Origin: an uncultured Arachnia sp.
GTDB taxonomy: Bacteria > Actinomycetota > Actinomycetes > Propionibacteriales > Propionibacteriaceae
DNA length: 64,000 nt
Assembly: GCA_947493705.1 (NCBI GenBank)
Contig: CANLSH010000002.1
Location: forward strand, 124,001-188,000
Direction: 5' to 3'
Shown: positions 35,560 through 44,215 of the stretch, piece by piece
Layout: each line of letters starts with the position of its first letter
Position numbering within the stretch: position 1 is the stretch's first letter
The notes under the pieces: generated by a model
Databases searched by the model: none
What the model was told of the DNA's origin: nothing
The model's input: the letters and a program-made list of their open reading frames with translations, nothing else
Made by a program: the position numbers and the translations under genes

Positions 35560-36294
35560 ATGGACAGCAGATCTCGCGTTACTGAGCTGGATGGCGCCCA
35601 GCTGGTGACAACGTTCGCTCGTATTCGGGGGATGTTGCTTGACGTCGATCAAGCGGCCAGCGCGGTCGAGCAGTTGGCTCGCGCCGCTCGAGACATGATT
35701 GGCTCTGCTGTGGGTGCCGGAGCGTCACTCATCGATGCCTCGGGCGCATGCGTCAGTAAAGGCACTACTGACCGGGTGGCCGTCATCGCAGATGAACTGC
35801 AATACGAACTCGGTGACGGGCCATGCCTCACGGCGTGGAGTTCCCGGGAGAAGCAGCGCATCGATGACACATCACAGGAGGCGCGGTGGCCCTCATGGTG
35901 CCCCACAGCACTTGACTTGGGGCTGCGTTCCGTGTTGAGCGTCCCGATGATGTACAGGGGGGAAGCGATCGGGGCGCTCAAGGTGTACAGCGTCAACCCC
36001 AGCGCCTTCAGCCCTCACGACGAACGGCAGCTGGTCCTGCTCGCAGACGCAGCCGCCACACTGCTGGGCGCTGCGCACGACGCTGACGCCCCGAAGCAGC
36101 TGGATGCTGCGCTGAAGTCGGCGCTGGCTGATCGACGCAATGTCGAGACAGCCACCGGCATGTTGATGGAGCGCCACGGCATCGACCACGACACCGCTCG
36201 GGAGCAGTTGCTGGGCATGGCGCGTCACACGAAGCGTCCCTTGGCGGAACTGGCACGGGATGTCGTTGCACGGTCATCGGATGCGTCGCTGTAG
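35560..36294 (+). CDS. GAF-ANTAR regulator
   Basis: About 244 residues. An N-terminal GAF sensor domain (about residues 25-165, with GDGPCLTAWSSREKQRIDD and SVLSVPMMYRGEAIGALKVYS) is followed by a C-terminal ANTAR RNA-binding domain (NVETATGMLMERHGIDHDTAREQL). ANTAR proteins act as antiterminators on paired hairpins in mRNA leaders. I prefer the ATG at 35560 with GGGAG upstream over the ATG at 35548. A second GAF-ANTAR gene lies at 36761 on the other strand. Confidence 0.92.
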   Translation: MDSRSRVTELDGAQLVTTFARIRGMLLDVDQAASAVEQLARAARDMIGSAVGAGASLIDASGACVSKGTTDRVAVIADELQYELGDGPCLTAWSSREKQRIDDTSQEARWPSWCPTALDLGLRSVLSVPMMYRGEAIGALKVYSVNPSAFSPHDERQLVLLADAAATLLGAAHDADAPKQLDAALKSALADRRNVETATGMLMERHGIDHDTAREQLLGMARHTKRPLAELARDVVARSSDASL

Positions 36295-36320
36295 AGAGAA
36301 GGCATTCGTAGGGGAATCGC

Positions 36321-36695
36321 ATGGACATGGACGACATTGGGCACAGGCAGGCGAACATGCTGTACCACGCCATGCGCCAGGCAGGACTCCGACTGGACCA
36401 GGTGTGGATGCACTACTTCAGCTTCGGGGGCGAGGTGGGCGAGATGGAGGTGGAGGCTTACCTGAACCACGCCATGGCGCTACCGAAACTGCAGCGCGAC
36501 ATGTTGGCGCAGGCGGTCAACGAACTCATCGACAGCAAACCGATCATGCGCGCCCCCTACACCGAGGATCTCCTGCATCCCAGCGACGGCGACCACGACG
36601 AATCTGGTCGCGTCTTTTCCGATGCCGGCGAGCAGGACAGACGCGACACTCAACCTGACGACGAGCCCGACGAAGAATCCTCCGAACGGGAATGA
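36321..36695 (+). CDS. small hypothetical protein with acidic tail
   Basis: A 124-residue protein. The first 85 residues look compact and helical (QANMLYHAMRQAGLRLDQVW and LPKLQRDMLAQAVNELID). The last 35 are strongly acidic, rich in Asp and Glu. TAGGGG upstream supports the ATG. It starts 26 bases after the GAF-ANTAR stop and so is probably in the same transcript. I do not recognise it; a small regulatory partner is a guess. Confidence 0.7.
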   Translation: MDMDDIGHRQANMLYHAMRQAGLRLDQVWMHYFSFGGEVGEMEVEAYLNHAMALPKLQRDMLAQAVNELIDSKPIMRAPYTEDLLHPSDGDHDESGRVFSDAGEQDRRDTQPDDEPDEESSERE

Positions 36696-36760
36696 TCACG
36701 GCCTACTGCGAGCCGCATCACTGCGAGCGATGGTGACTGGGTGGCCAGTTCAGTGGTTCC

Positions 36761-37573
36761 TTAGAGCCCCAGGCGCCCGGTCCGGATCATCTCGTTCGCC
36801 ACATCCGCCAGCTTGCGATTGGTGTCCTGACTGACCAGACGCAGCAAGTTGAGCGACTGCTCACGAGTGATGTCGTGCTGTTCCATAAGCAGTCCCACCG
36901 CCGTACCGATGTCCCGATTGGTTCCGACTGCCCTTTCCAGGTCCAACACCTCCTGATGACTCAGCGCCAGTGAGACGGCGAGAGCGCCGTGTGTGGCCAG
37001 CATGGCGCCAGCCCACCGTGTTTGATCATCGAAGGCATCAATCCGATCGGAATACACATTCAACGCTGCCATCGTCTGACTGTCACCTGCCATACGGAGA
37101 CGATGAGCATAGACGCTGCGCACTCCCTCAGGAGTGACCCGGTCTGTGAACCCGGGCCAACGAGGATCCTTCGTCAGGTCCCCCACCATGTGTGTGGTGC
37201 CGTGGAGGATCGAATCCACGCATGGCCCTGAACCGATCTGATACTGCACGGCATCGATTCGCCGAGCGAGATGATCGGAGGCGCACAGCGACGTGAACCG
37301 TCCATGACGAAGCATGGTGAGGCTGCTCCAGCGAGCCGCGGGGATCATTTCCAGCGCTACGTCGACCACCGCCTGCGGCAGCTCCTCATCAGGGACTCCC
37401 GTCAACCTTTTTGCCAACTGTGTCAGTATGGTGGCCACGCCCTCCAGCTCCACTGAGCCAACGGCAATATGGGAGAACTCATCCGGATTCAACATGACGG
37501 GCACCCCGATTGTGTTGTGCATCACGAGTGCCCAGTCGGCAAGAACGCTGAAAAAGTCTACCCGCGTACTCAA
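36761..37573 (-). CDS. GAF-ANTAR regulator
   Basis: About 270 residues. The GAF domain is marked by QIGSGPCVDSILHGTTHMVGDL, and the C-terminal ANTAR domain by DIGTAVGLLMEQHDITREQSLNLLRLVSQ. The frame's first codon is TTG at 37573 with no clear ribosome site; an ATG at 37522 would still keep both domains. It is convergent with the first GAF-ANTAR gene and the small gene between them. Confidence 0.9.
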   Translation of the reverse strand: MSTRVDFFSVLADWALVMHNTIGVPVMLNPDEFSHIAVGSVELEGVATILTQLAKRLTGVPDEELPQAVVDVALEMIPAARWSSLTMLRHGRFTSLCASDHLARRIDAVQYQIGSGPCVDSILHGTTHMVGDLTKDPRWPGFTDRVTPEGVRSVYAHRLRMAGDSQTMAALNVYSDRIDAFDDQTRWAGAMLATHGALAVSLALSHQEVLDLERAVGTNRDIGTAVGLLMEQHDITREQSLNLLRLVSQDTNRKLADVANEMIRTGRLGL

Positions 37574-37621
37574 GTCTAGGTCGGGGCGCTATGTAAGTTA
37601 CCGTCTTTCAGGAAGTGTTGG

Positions 37622-39928
37622 CTATCCGACTGCCGCCAGGGCGAACGGGAGAACGGCGTCGGCACCTGCGCGGCGCAGCAATCGGCCGGCGACGGTCATG
37701 GTCCAGCGGGAATCCACCACGTCGTCGATCAGCAGCACAGGTCCGTCAAGCATCTGTAGCGCGGCGACCATGGCATCCGGTACCAGGAAGCGGTCCCAGA
37801 CATCCCGGACCCGGTAGGCACTGTTGGTGTAACGGGTCAGTTCCTCGGCGCGGGGGGAGAGTTGGAGGGGTCCCAGATTCGTGAGTCGTCCAGCCGCGGC
37901 TATGCCATTGGCGACGGATTCCACGAGCCGCGGGCGGGTCAAACTTGGGACCCATGCGACCGCTGCTGGCCGCTTGTCCCACTTCCATTCCTTCAGAACT
38001 CGCAAGCAGGCTCTGGCCAGTGGCGGTGGGAGTTCGGCGTCCAGCGGGCGGCCGTCCTCATCCGTGGCGAGGAGGTCGCGTAGAGTGCCGCCCCAGCCGA
38101 GGTCGGTGAGTCGGGCGACCGCGCGTCCTTCCAGAACCCGTTCCCCATCCGGAAGTTTGCCCTTCACCGCTTTGCCCTGGCTTGTGACGCCGAGACGATC
38201 CAGCCCGTTGGGCCACAGTGCCCGGGGGGCCAGCGGAACACCGACCCTGTCCAGTTCAGCCTGAGCTGATCTTCCGGTTTCAACGGTGACGTCGATGGGA
38301 TACCAGGCCTCGGTGCACACATCACATCTGCCGCAGGGTGCGGAGTGCGGGTCGTCCAGTTCGGAGGTGAGGAACGCCATCCTGCACGACTCTCCACGCT
38401 CATAGGTGAGCATGGCGTCCTGCTCAGCCACGCGAGCTGCTGCGATCCGGTCATAGCGTGGCTTGTCGTAGGTCCAGGGCTCGCCCGTTGCGGTCCAGCC
38501 ACCCTGCACATACTTCACCGCGCCCTCGACAGCCAGCACCTTGAGGAGCAGTTCGAGCTGCCCCCGTTTCAGGTCCACGCGGGCCTCGAGAGCGGGAGTC
38601 GAGAGGGGTCGGCTGGTGTCGGTCAGGGCGCTGAGGACGGAGTCGGCACGCGCCTGGGTGGGCATGGCGTTCGTGGCGAAGAAGTGCCAGATGTCGCGAT
38701 CTTCGGGACCGGGAAGGAGGAGTACGTCAGCATTGTCGGTGGCGCGGCCAGCGCGGCCCACCTGTTGGTAGTACGCAACCGGGGAACTGGGGGCTCCGAG
38801 ATGCACGACGAAACCCAGGTCCGGTTTGTCGAAACCCATGCCCAGGGCAGAGGTGGCCACCAGTGCTTTGACTTCGTTGGACTTCAGCGCCTCCTCAGCC
38901 TCGACACGTTCGGCCGCATCGGTGCGGCCTGTATAGGCACGAACGCTGTGACCGGACTTGCTGAGGAGCATGGCTGTGTCCTCCGCCGCTGACACGGTGA
39001 GGGTGTAGATGATGCCGCTGCCGGGCAATGCGTCGAGGTGCTCCGACAGCCACGCCAGCCGACGCCATGTGGTGCTGAGGTCCAGCACACCCAGCCGGAG
39101 AGACGTGCGGGCGAGCGGGCCGCGCAACGTGAAGACTTCATGACCACCCGTACCCATCTGTTCGGCGACGTCTTCCACCACGCGTTCGTTTGCGGTGGCG
39201 GTGGTGGCCAGAATGGGCACCTCGTCGCCGAGTTCGCCGATGAGGGTGCGGATGCGGCGGTAGTCAGGACGAAAATCGTGGCCCCAGTCGCTGATGCAGT
39301 GTGCTTCATCGATGACCAGCAGACCCATGGCGGAGATGAGGTGGGGAAGCTGTTCCTCGCGGAAACGTGGATTCACGAGACGCTCCGGGGACACGAAGAG
39401 CACGTCCACGGCATCCTCGCCCAGGAGTTGTTCAATCTCGCGCCATTCGGTGGCGTTGGCGGAGTTGATGGCCGCCGCACGCACGCCTGCGCGTTCGGCC
39501 GCGGCCACTTGGTCCCGCATGAGAGCGAGCAGCGGTGAGACGATGAGCGCCGGTCCGGCGCCTGCGCGTCGCTGCAGCAAAGCGGCGATGAAGTACACCG
39601 CGGATTTCCCCCACCCCGTACGTTGCACCACGAGCGCTCGCCGGTGATGCGCGACGAGCGCTTCGATGGCTTCGAACTGACCCTGATGGAAATCCGCATC
39701 GGCTCTACCGGTGAGGTCGCGAAGAATGACCAATGCCTCGTCCTGGAGACCGTCGCCCCCACGGTGTGCGGTGCGAGATGCCGTGGACGTGGGCTGCGGC
39801 GCGTGTCGCTCCCCATGGGGATGCGGGGCGCCTGCATCCTGAATTCCTGGCCCATCCAGAGGATCGGGTGGAAGTTCCCAGGGATCGGGCGGCGGTTCAT
39901 CCGTCCAGAAGGGACGAGTCTCGGTCAT
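37622..39928 (-). CDS. RecQ-family helicase with phosphoribosyltransferase-like C-terminus
   Basis: A 768-residue protein. A Pro-rich, charged N-terminal region (1-60) is followed by the helicase core, with Walker A TGWGKS (104-109), DEAH (207-210) and motif VI in YYQQVGRAGRATDNADVLLL. A Cys-rich zinc-binding part (CGRCDVC) follows, as in RecQ. The end, VLLIDDVVDSRWT (about 731-743), has the acidic PRPP-loop pattern of phosphoribosyltransferases. It probably unwinds DNA in repair; the role of the fused domain is unknown. It is downstream of two paralogous membrane-protein genes. Confidence 0.9.
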   Translation of the reverse strand: MTETRPFWTDEPPPDPWELPPDPLDGPGIQDAGAPHPHGERHAPQPTSTASRTAHRGGDGLQDEALVILRDLTGRADADFHQGQFEAIEALVAHHRRALVVQRTGWGKSAVYFIAALLQRRAGAGPALIVSPLLALMRDQVAAAERAGVRAAAINSANATEWREIEQLLGEDAVDVLFVSPERLVNPRFREEQLPHLISAMGLLVIDEAHCISDWGHDFRPDYRRIRTLIGELGDEVPILATTATANERVVEDVAEQMGTGGHEVFTLRGPLARTSLRLGVLDLSTTWRRLAWLSEHLDALPGSGIIYTLTVSAAEDTAMLLSKSGHSVRAYTGRTDAAERVEAEEALKSNEVKALVATSALGMGFDKPDLGFVVHLGAPSSPVAYYQQVGRAGRATDNADVLLLPGPEDRDIWHFFATNAMPTQARADSVLSALTDTSRPLSTPALEARVDLKRGQLELLLKVLAVEGAVKYVQGGWTATGEPWTYDKPRYDRIAAARVAEQDAMLTYERGESCRMAFLTSELDDPHSAPCGRCDVCTEAWYPIDVTVETGRSAQAELDRVGVPLAPRALWPNGLDRLGVTSQGKAVKGKLPDGERVLEGRAVARLTDLGWGGTLRDLLATDEDGRPLDAELPPPLARACLRVLKEWKWDKRPAAVAWVPSLTRPRLVESVANGIAAAGRLTNLGPLQLSPRAEELTRYTNSAYRVRDVWDRFLVPDAMVAALQMLDGPVLLIDDVVDSRWTMTVAGRLLRRAGADAVLPFALAAVG

Positions 39929-39973
39929 GCTCCCACCTTGTCACGGACTCCCGACAGGGTTCCTGCCCTGTCG

Positions 39974-40780
39974 TCAGGTCACCAACCCTTCGTGGACCCG
40001 TTCGAGGATGCTCGCGAACCGAGTGGACGTTTCCGCCGAACCACCGGGTGCCAGACTGTCGAGTTTCAGGCTGATGCGTTGCTCGCCATCATTGAGGACA
40101 CACTGTGTCCAACCGCGCGCGCTGAGGTCGGCGGAAATCTGAAGAACTGCGCTGTTGTAGAGCCCCACTTCAGGGCGGAATGTGCAGGAGACCGTGTCCG
40201 AGTCCAGTGAGATGAGTATTGGTGAAGCGCTCTCCGGAGCCCCCTCCGAGTCCGAGGGCAGCGGAAGCGATTGGGAACCATTCACGATCGTCATGAGGAA
40301 CCGCCCGTAGTCGATGGATGCGCCGTCGCCCCCGTACGCAAAGCGAAATCGCTCGCGCTGAGCCTCGAAGTCGCGCATGAACTGTTCGGCAGCCATCGGG
40401 TCCTCAGCGTCTGCCAGGGCCAGATCTGGTCGTGCAAGATTCTCGATGTGCTCAGGAAAGACCTCCAGCGAGATGGCCAGTGGTGCGGGTTCGGCGTAAA
40501 ACAATCCTGAGAGCCATCCCGTGGCGCCGCCGCCGATGAGCAGACCTGCAAGTCCTGCGATGAGCATGGCACCTCGTCGCCTCCTTGGCCGGAGGGGCTG
40601 CAGAGGTGGCAGCACGTCGGGGGAATCGTCGGAAGCGGTCGCGGTGTGGCTGGTGAGCTCTTGCACCGTCTCGTCGTTCGGCGGCTCGTAGGGCCACACC
40701 CCTTCAGCGGGTTCAGGGGGTTCTCCTGGTCGCCAGAAGGGCCTATCGGACACGATTCCAAGGGTATGCGTCTCACCCAC
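39974..40780 (-). CDS. hypothetical membrane-anchored protein, paralogue A
   Basis: About 268 residues. A Pro/Asp-rich cytoplasmic N-terminus (1-85) precedes one membrane helix (about 90-112, AMLIAGLAGLLIGGGATGWL) and an exported C-terminal domain. It shares with the next gene the stretches FRFAYGGDGASIDYG, DTVSCTFRPE and CVLNDGEQRISLKL, so the two are tandem duplicates. Conserved Cys residues in both could form a disulfide outside the cell. No family is recognised. The first codon is GTG at 40780; a later GTG is possible. Confidence 0.72.
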   Translation of the reverse strand: MGETHTLGIVSDRPFWRPGEPPEPAEGVWPYEPPNDETVQELTSHTATASDDSPDVLPPLQPLRPRRRRGAMLIAGLAGLLIGGGATGWLSGLFYAEPAPLAISLEVFPEHIENLARPDLALADAEDPMAAEQFMRDFEAQRERFRFAYGGDGASIDYGRFLMTIVNGSQSLPLPSDSEGAPESASPILISLDSDTVSCTFRPEVGLYNSAVLQISADLSARGWTQCVLNDGEQRISLKLDSLAPGGSAETSTRFASILERVHEGLVT

Positions 40781-40838
40781 TCGGTGGATCAGTAGTCGCT
40801 ACAAGGGGTGGCAGGGATATGGCGAGGGAGGCCACACT

Positions 40839-41636
40839 TCAGCCGGTGAGCTGTGCGTGAAGATTCGTCAGAGCACTGCTGAATGTGGACGCCGTCTCTA
40901 TCGAATCAGCTCCCCTCGTGGTGGGGCTGTGTGCCAATCGAAGACTGAGGTTTCGATCCCGGTCAGCGAGCACGCAGTCGGTGTGGCCGATGTCGGAGAA
41001 TTCACCGAACTCCTCCATGCCTCGATCAGGATCGAGAACAGGTTGCGGCTCGAAGGTGCATGAGACCTGAGATGTGCGCAATGAGATGATCCGACGCGTC
41101 TCCCGGACACGACCGGCCAGGTCGAGCTCTCCTTCGCGGGGAACTCTTGGCGTCAGGATGCCGTCCACGATCGTCAGGGCGTAGCGCGGGCCGTATCCGA
41201 ATGTTGCCCCGCGGCCGCCGTACGCGAACTGGAATGCCGCAAGTTGGTCCTCGAACTCCTTGTCCAGCCGCTCCACTGTGGGGCCAAATCCTGCGTCACG
41301 CAGTGCAAGGTCGTTTCGCTCTGACCCCATGAATTGTTGAGGAAAGGTGTCCAGCGAGATGGGGACGGAGGGGGCGTCCGGTTCCGGCTGCATGAGTAGA
41401 GCAATCACACCGCCGCCCAGTAGTGCACCGATGACGGTGGCCACCAGCGCCACGACCCATGGTTTGTACTGGGGGAGGAGCAGGGCACCCTCACCGCTCG
41501 TCGCCACGACTGCCTCCAGAGGTTCTGCTTCCCGGAGGTGCCCTGCAAATGGCGGCGAGTTGGGTGCAGGGTGCTGTGGCTCAGAACCTTCCGGACGCGC
41601 ACCTGTCCGTGGTCGCTCGAAGTCGTGGTCCGACAT
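40839..41636 (-). CDS. hypothetical membrane-anchored protein, paralogue B
   Basis: About 265 residues from the ATG at 41636. It has the same design as paralogue A: a charged, Pro-rich N-terminus, one helix (about 78-100, WVVALVATVIGALLGGG) and an exported domain with FQFAYGGRGATFGYG, SQVSCTFEPQ and CVLADRDRNLSLRLA. It lies 58 bases upstream of paralogue A in the same direction. The role is unknown. Confidence 0.72.
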   Translation of the reverse strand: MSDHDFERPRTGARPEGSEPQHPAPNSPPFAGHLREAEPLEAVVATSGEGALLLPQYKPWVVALVATVIGALLGGGVIALLMQPEPDAPSVPISLDTFPQQFMGSERNDLALRDAGFGPTVERLDKEFEDQLAAFQFAYGGRGATFGYGPRYALTIVDGILTPRVPREGELDLAGRVRETRRIISLRTSQVSCTFEPQPVLDPDRGMEEFGEFSDIGHTDCVLADRDRNLSLRLAHSPTTRGADSIETASTFSSALTNLHAQLTG

Positions 41637-41705
41637 GACCACAGGCTAATCGGGCCTGTTCCGTTTGACCATGGTGTGCCTGTGGGGCGCTCGACACAGG
41701 CTGGC

Positions 41706-43079
41706 TCAGCGCGCAGATACCTCAGGGAGCCGAATCGCTCCGAGAACCCCGATGATGCCCAGTGCGGCGAGGAATGCCAGCGCCCATGCCACGCCAAGAG
41801 TGGCGAGCCCGGCGCTCACGCCTCCGGTGGCCAACAAAATGACGCCCATGGCGGAGTTCGACACGGCAACATATTCGGTGCGTTGGTCACCTGTTGCCAT
41901 GTCGACGACATAGGTTTTGCGGCCCATCCGTACGCCTGTGTGTACGAGTGTGACCACGAAATAGGCGCCCACCAGAAGCACACTGGTGACCACCCTGTTG
42001 TCCTCGAGGCCTGGCAGGGCGCCGACGACGATCACGATGATGAGCATCAACGACGCCACCGAGGCCCCGACAGCCATGAGTGTTCGGCTCGAACGATCGG
42101 CGAAGCGGCCGAAGAGGGGGCCACCCACCAGGGATGAAACGCCGGAGGCGACGATGAAGACACCCAGACCACTCAGGGCACCAGCGCCGGAGGACACGGC
42201 CAGCGTCACGATGAAGGGCGGACTCAGGGATGAGACGAGCAGCAGGCTGCGGACCATGATGAAGCGACGAAAGGGTGCGTCGTCACGTAGCAGGGTGACG
42301 CTGCGGCGAAACCATCCGGTTTCCCGGTCAGAGGGGTGGGACGCGTCGTCAGTGGTGCCCGCAGAGGTCGATGCCGGAGCGCCCTCGTCCGATGGCTCGG
42401 CGACGGTGGCATACACCCATGCCGCCAGCACCCACAGGAAGGCGCCTCCCACCAGCAACCACGCGAGTTGTCCCGCGGAAAGTTCGCCGCCACCGAGGAC
42501 CCGTATGGCCAGCCCGAGAGTGATTGCAACGATGCCGGATGCGGTCGTCGCAAGTCCGGTGATCTGCCCTCGCTCGCCCTTGGGAATCGTGCGCCCCTGA
42601 ACGTCCTTGGAAGAAACAGAGCTGAGACTGCGCCCGAAGGAGAAGACAGCCAGAGCGACGAGGATGAGCACGCCGGCCAGGAGGCCAGTACTGACAGCGG
42701 CGATCAGAGCCATGGCTGCCACGGATGTCGCCTGCACGAGTGCGCCGGTGACGAACACCCATTTGCGATGCTTCACCCGCATGATGATCGGTGTCAGTGC
42801 GGCTTGCGGGAGCATTGAACCGGATTCTCGGATCGGCACCAGCAGACCTGCGAGCGCAGGCGGCACGCCCAGGGCGTTGAACAGCCAGGGAAGCACCGTG
42901 GAGGCTTTGACGCTCTGGTCACCGGATGACTGCAGCGCGGCCGCCCCAATAAGCTTCAGCGCATTGCCCGGAACGCTGCGCTGAACCGTCTCGGGCAATT
43001 CTTCCTCAGTGCCGGGACGTCGCTTGATCAAAGCCTCATATACGCGCTGACCAGTAGCCACGTGGCCGACTCTAGCCAA
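41706..43079 (-). CDS. MFS transporter
   Basis: A 457-residue protein with about twelve membrane helices in two halves, joined by a Ser/Thr-rich loop (ASTSAGTTDDASHPSDRE). The N-terminus is unusually long and hydrophilic (about 55 residues) before the first helix. The frame begins with TTG at 43079; a GTG at 43061 is an alternative. The substrate is unknown. Confidence 0.85.
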   Translation of the reverse strand: MARVGHVATGQRVYEALIKRRPGTEEELPETVQRSVPGNALKLIGAAALQSSGDQSVKASTVLPWLFNALGVPPALAGLLVPIRESGSMLPQAALTPIIMRVKHRKWVFVTGALVQATSVAAMALIAAVSTGLLAGVLILVALAVFSFGRSLSSVSSKDVQGRTIPKGERGQITGLATTASGIVAITLGLAIRVLGGGELSAGQLAWLLVGGAFLWVLAAWVYATVAEPSDEGAPASTSAGTTDDASHPSDRETGWFRRSVTLLRDDAPFRRFIMVRSLLLVSSLSPPFIVTLAVSSGAGALSGLGVFIVASGVSSLVGGPLFGRFADRSSRTLMAVGASVASLMLIIVIVVGALPGLEDNRVVTSVLLVGAYFVVTLVHTGVRMGRKTYVVDMATGDQRTEYVAVSNSAMGVILLATGGVSAGLATLGVAWALAFLAALGIIGVLGAIRLPEVSAR

Positions 43080-43226
43080 ACTCCAGCTACGCGGGTGGAC
43101 CGGGTGACCTCTGGCCGAAGGGGACAGTCAGCCTCGGGGCAGTCCTGGGCATGGCCCATGCCTTGCCGTGCCTCAGGTGCGGATCTCAGAGTCCGGGTTG
43201 CTCTGTCGAGGTCGTAGGGTTGGACC

Positions 43227-44111
43227 ATGAAGACTTCACGTGCTTTTGGACAGTTCCGTGTCTCTCCGATTGGTCTTGGAGCAATGCCTGCTTCGATGAG
43301 CAGGGGGGAGTTGCCGAGCGAAGAGCAGGCGATCGCCACCATCCACGCCGCCCTGGATGCCGGTATCACGCTGATTGACACCGCTGACATCTACGCGCCC
43401 AGCTGGGACCAGATGGGACACAACGAAAAGCTTGTGGCCAAGGCGCTGCAGGCCTACGGCGGTAGGCCGGAAGACGTCGTCATCGCAACCAAGGGTGGCA
43501 TCGTCCACGGCCCTGACGGGATTGGTCGCGACGGCTCTCCGGAGTACCTGCGCAAGGCCGTGCAACAGTCGATGGATGACCTGGGAGTCGACGTCATCGA
43601 TCTCTACTACTGGCACCGCCCGGACCGTCATCGCCTCTACTCCGAAGTCATCGAAACGTTCGCAAATCTGAAACAGGAGGGACTGATCAAGGAGATCGGT
43701 ATCTCCAACGCCAACGTTGAGGAGATTGAGGTGGCCATTGAGGTGCTGGGCGACGGTGGGCTGGCGGCCGTCCAGAACGAGTTCTCCCCGCGCTTCCACC
43801 ACACGAGCAAGCCGGAGATGGATTTCTGTGGCGAACGGGGGATTGCGTTCCTCCCCTGGTCACCCCTGGGAGGTACCGGTGGTGACGCCAAGCGTGTCGG
43901 TGAAAGCTATCCTGCAATAGCCGAGGTGGCCAGGGCCCATGACGTCAGTCCACAGCAGGTGACGCTGGCGTGGGAGCTCTCGCTTGGTGATCACGTGATT
44001 CCCATCCCGGGCGCTTCACGCCCTGAGTCCATTCGTGACTCTGCAATGGCGGGGGATCTTCAGCTGTCATCCCGGGAACTCGACGGCATCAGCAATTCGA
44101 TTCTCTCGTGA
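43227..44111 (+). CDS. aldo/keto reductase
   Basis: A 294-residue NADPH-type reductase with a TIM barrel. The catalytic tetrad can be seen: Asp and Tyr in LIDTADIYAP, Lys in VVIATKGG and His in DLYYWHRPD. The C-terminal cofactor site is PIPGASRPESIRDS. It reduces aldehydes or ketones, or acts in the reverse direction on sugars. The gene ends in a strong terminator. Confidence 0.93.
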   Translation: MKTSRAFGQFRVSPIGLGAMPASMSRGELPSEEQAIATIHAALDAGITLIDTADIYAPSWDQMGHNEKLVAKALQAYGGRPEDVVIATKGGIVHGPDGIGRDGSPEYLRKAVQQSMDDLGVDVIDLYYWHRPDRHRLYSEVIETFANLKQEGLIKEIGISNANVEEIEVAIEVLGDGGLAAVQNEFSPRFHHTSKPEMDFCGERGIAFLPWSPLGGTGGDAKRVGESYPAIAEVARAHDVSPQQVTLAWELSLGDHVIPIPGASRPESIRDSAMAGDLQLSSRELDGISNSILS

Positions 44112-44121
44112 CGTGACGTGG

Positions 44122-44152
44122 CGCTCCCGTGACGATGTCACGGGAGCGTTTG
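44122..44152 (+). terminator. intrinsic terminator after the aldo/keto reductase gene
   Basis: A perfect 12-bp stem, CGCTCCCGTGAC (44122-44133) with GTCACGGGAGCG (44137-44148), has a 3-base GAT loop and is followed by TTTGT. It starts 11 bases after the stop codon. Confidence 0.85.
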
Positions 44153-44215
44153 TCGACCTTGTCTCCAGAAAGCGCAGGCCGATCACACGAACACTGACCG
44201 ACGAACCGAACGGAT

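Noticed and set aside
36751..36760. CAGTGGTTCC beside the stop codon of the second GAF-ANTAR gene, same as the right end of the inverted-repeat element
   Set aside because: Only ten bases match and nothing upstream resembles the element, so a third copy or solo end is not supported.
43130..43200. Small inverted repeats upstream of the aldo/keto reductase gene
   Set aside because: GGCATGGCCCATGCC-type matches are short and GC-rich and are expected by chance here.
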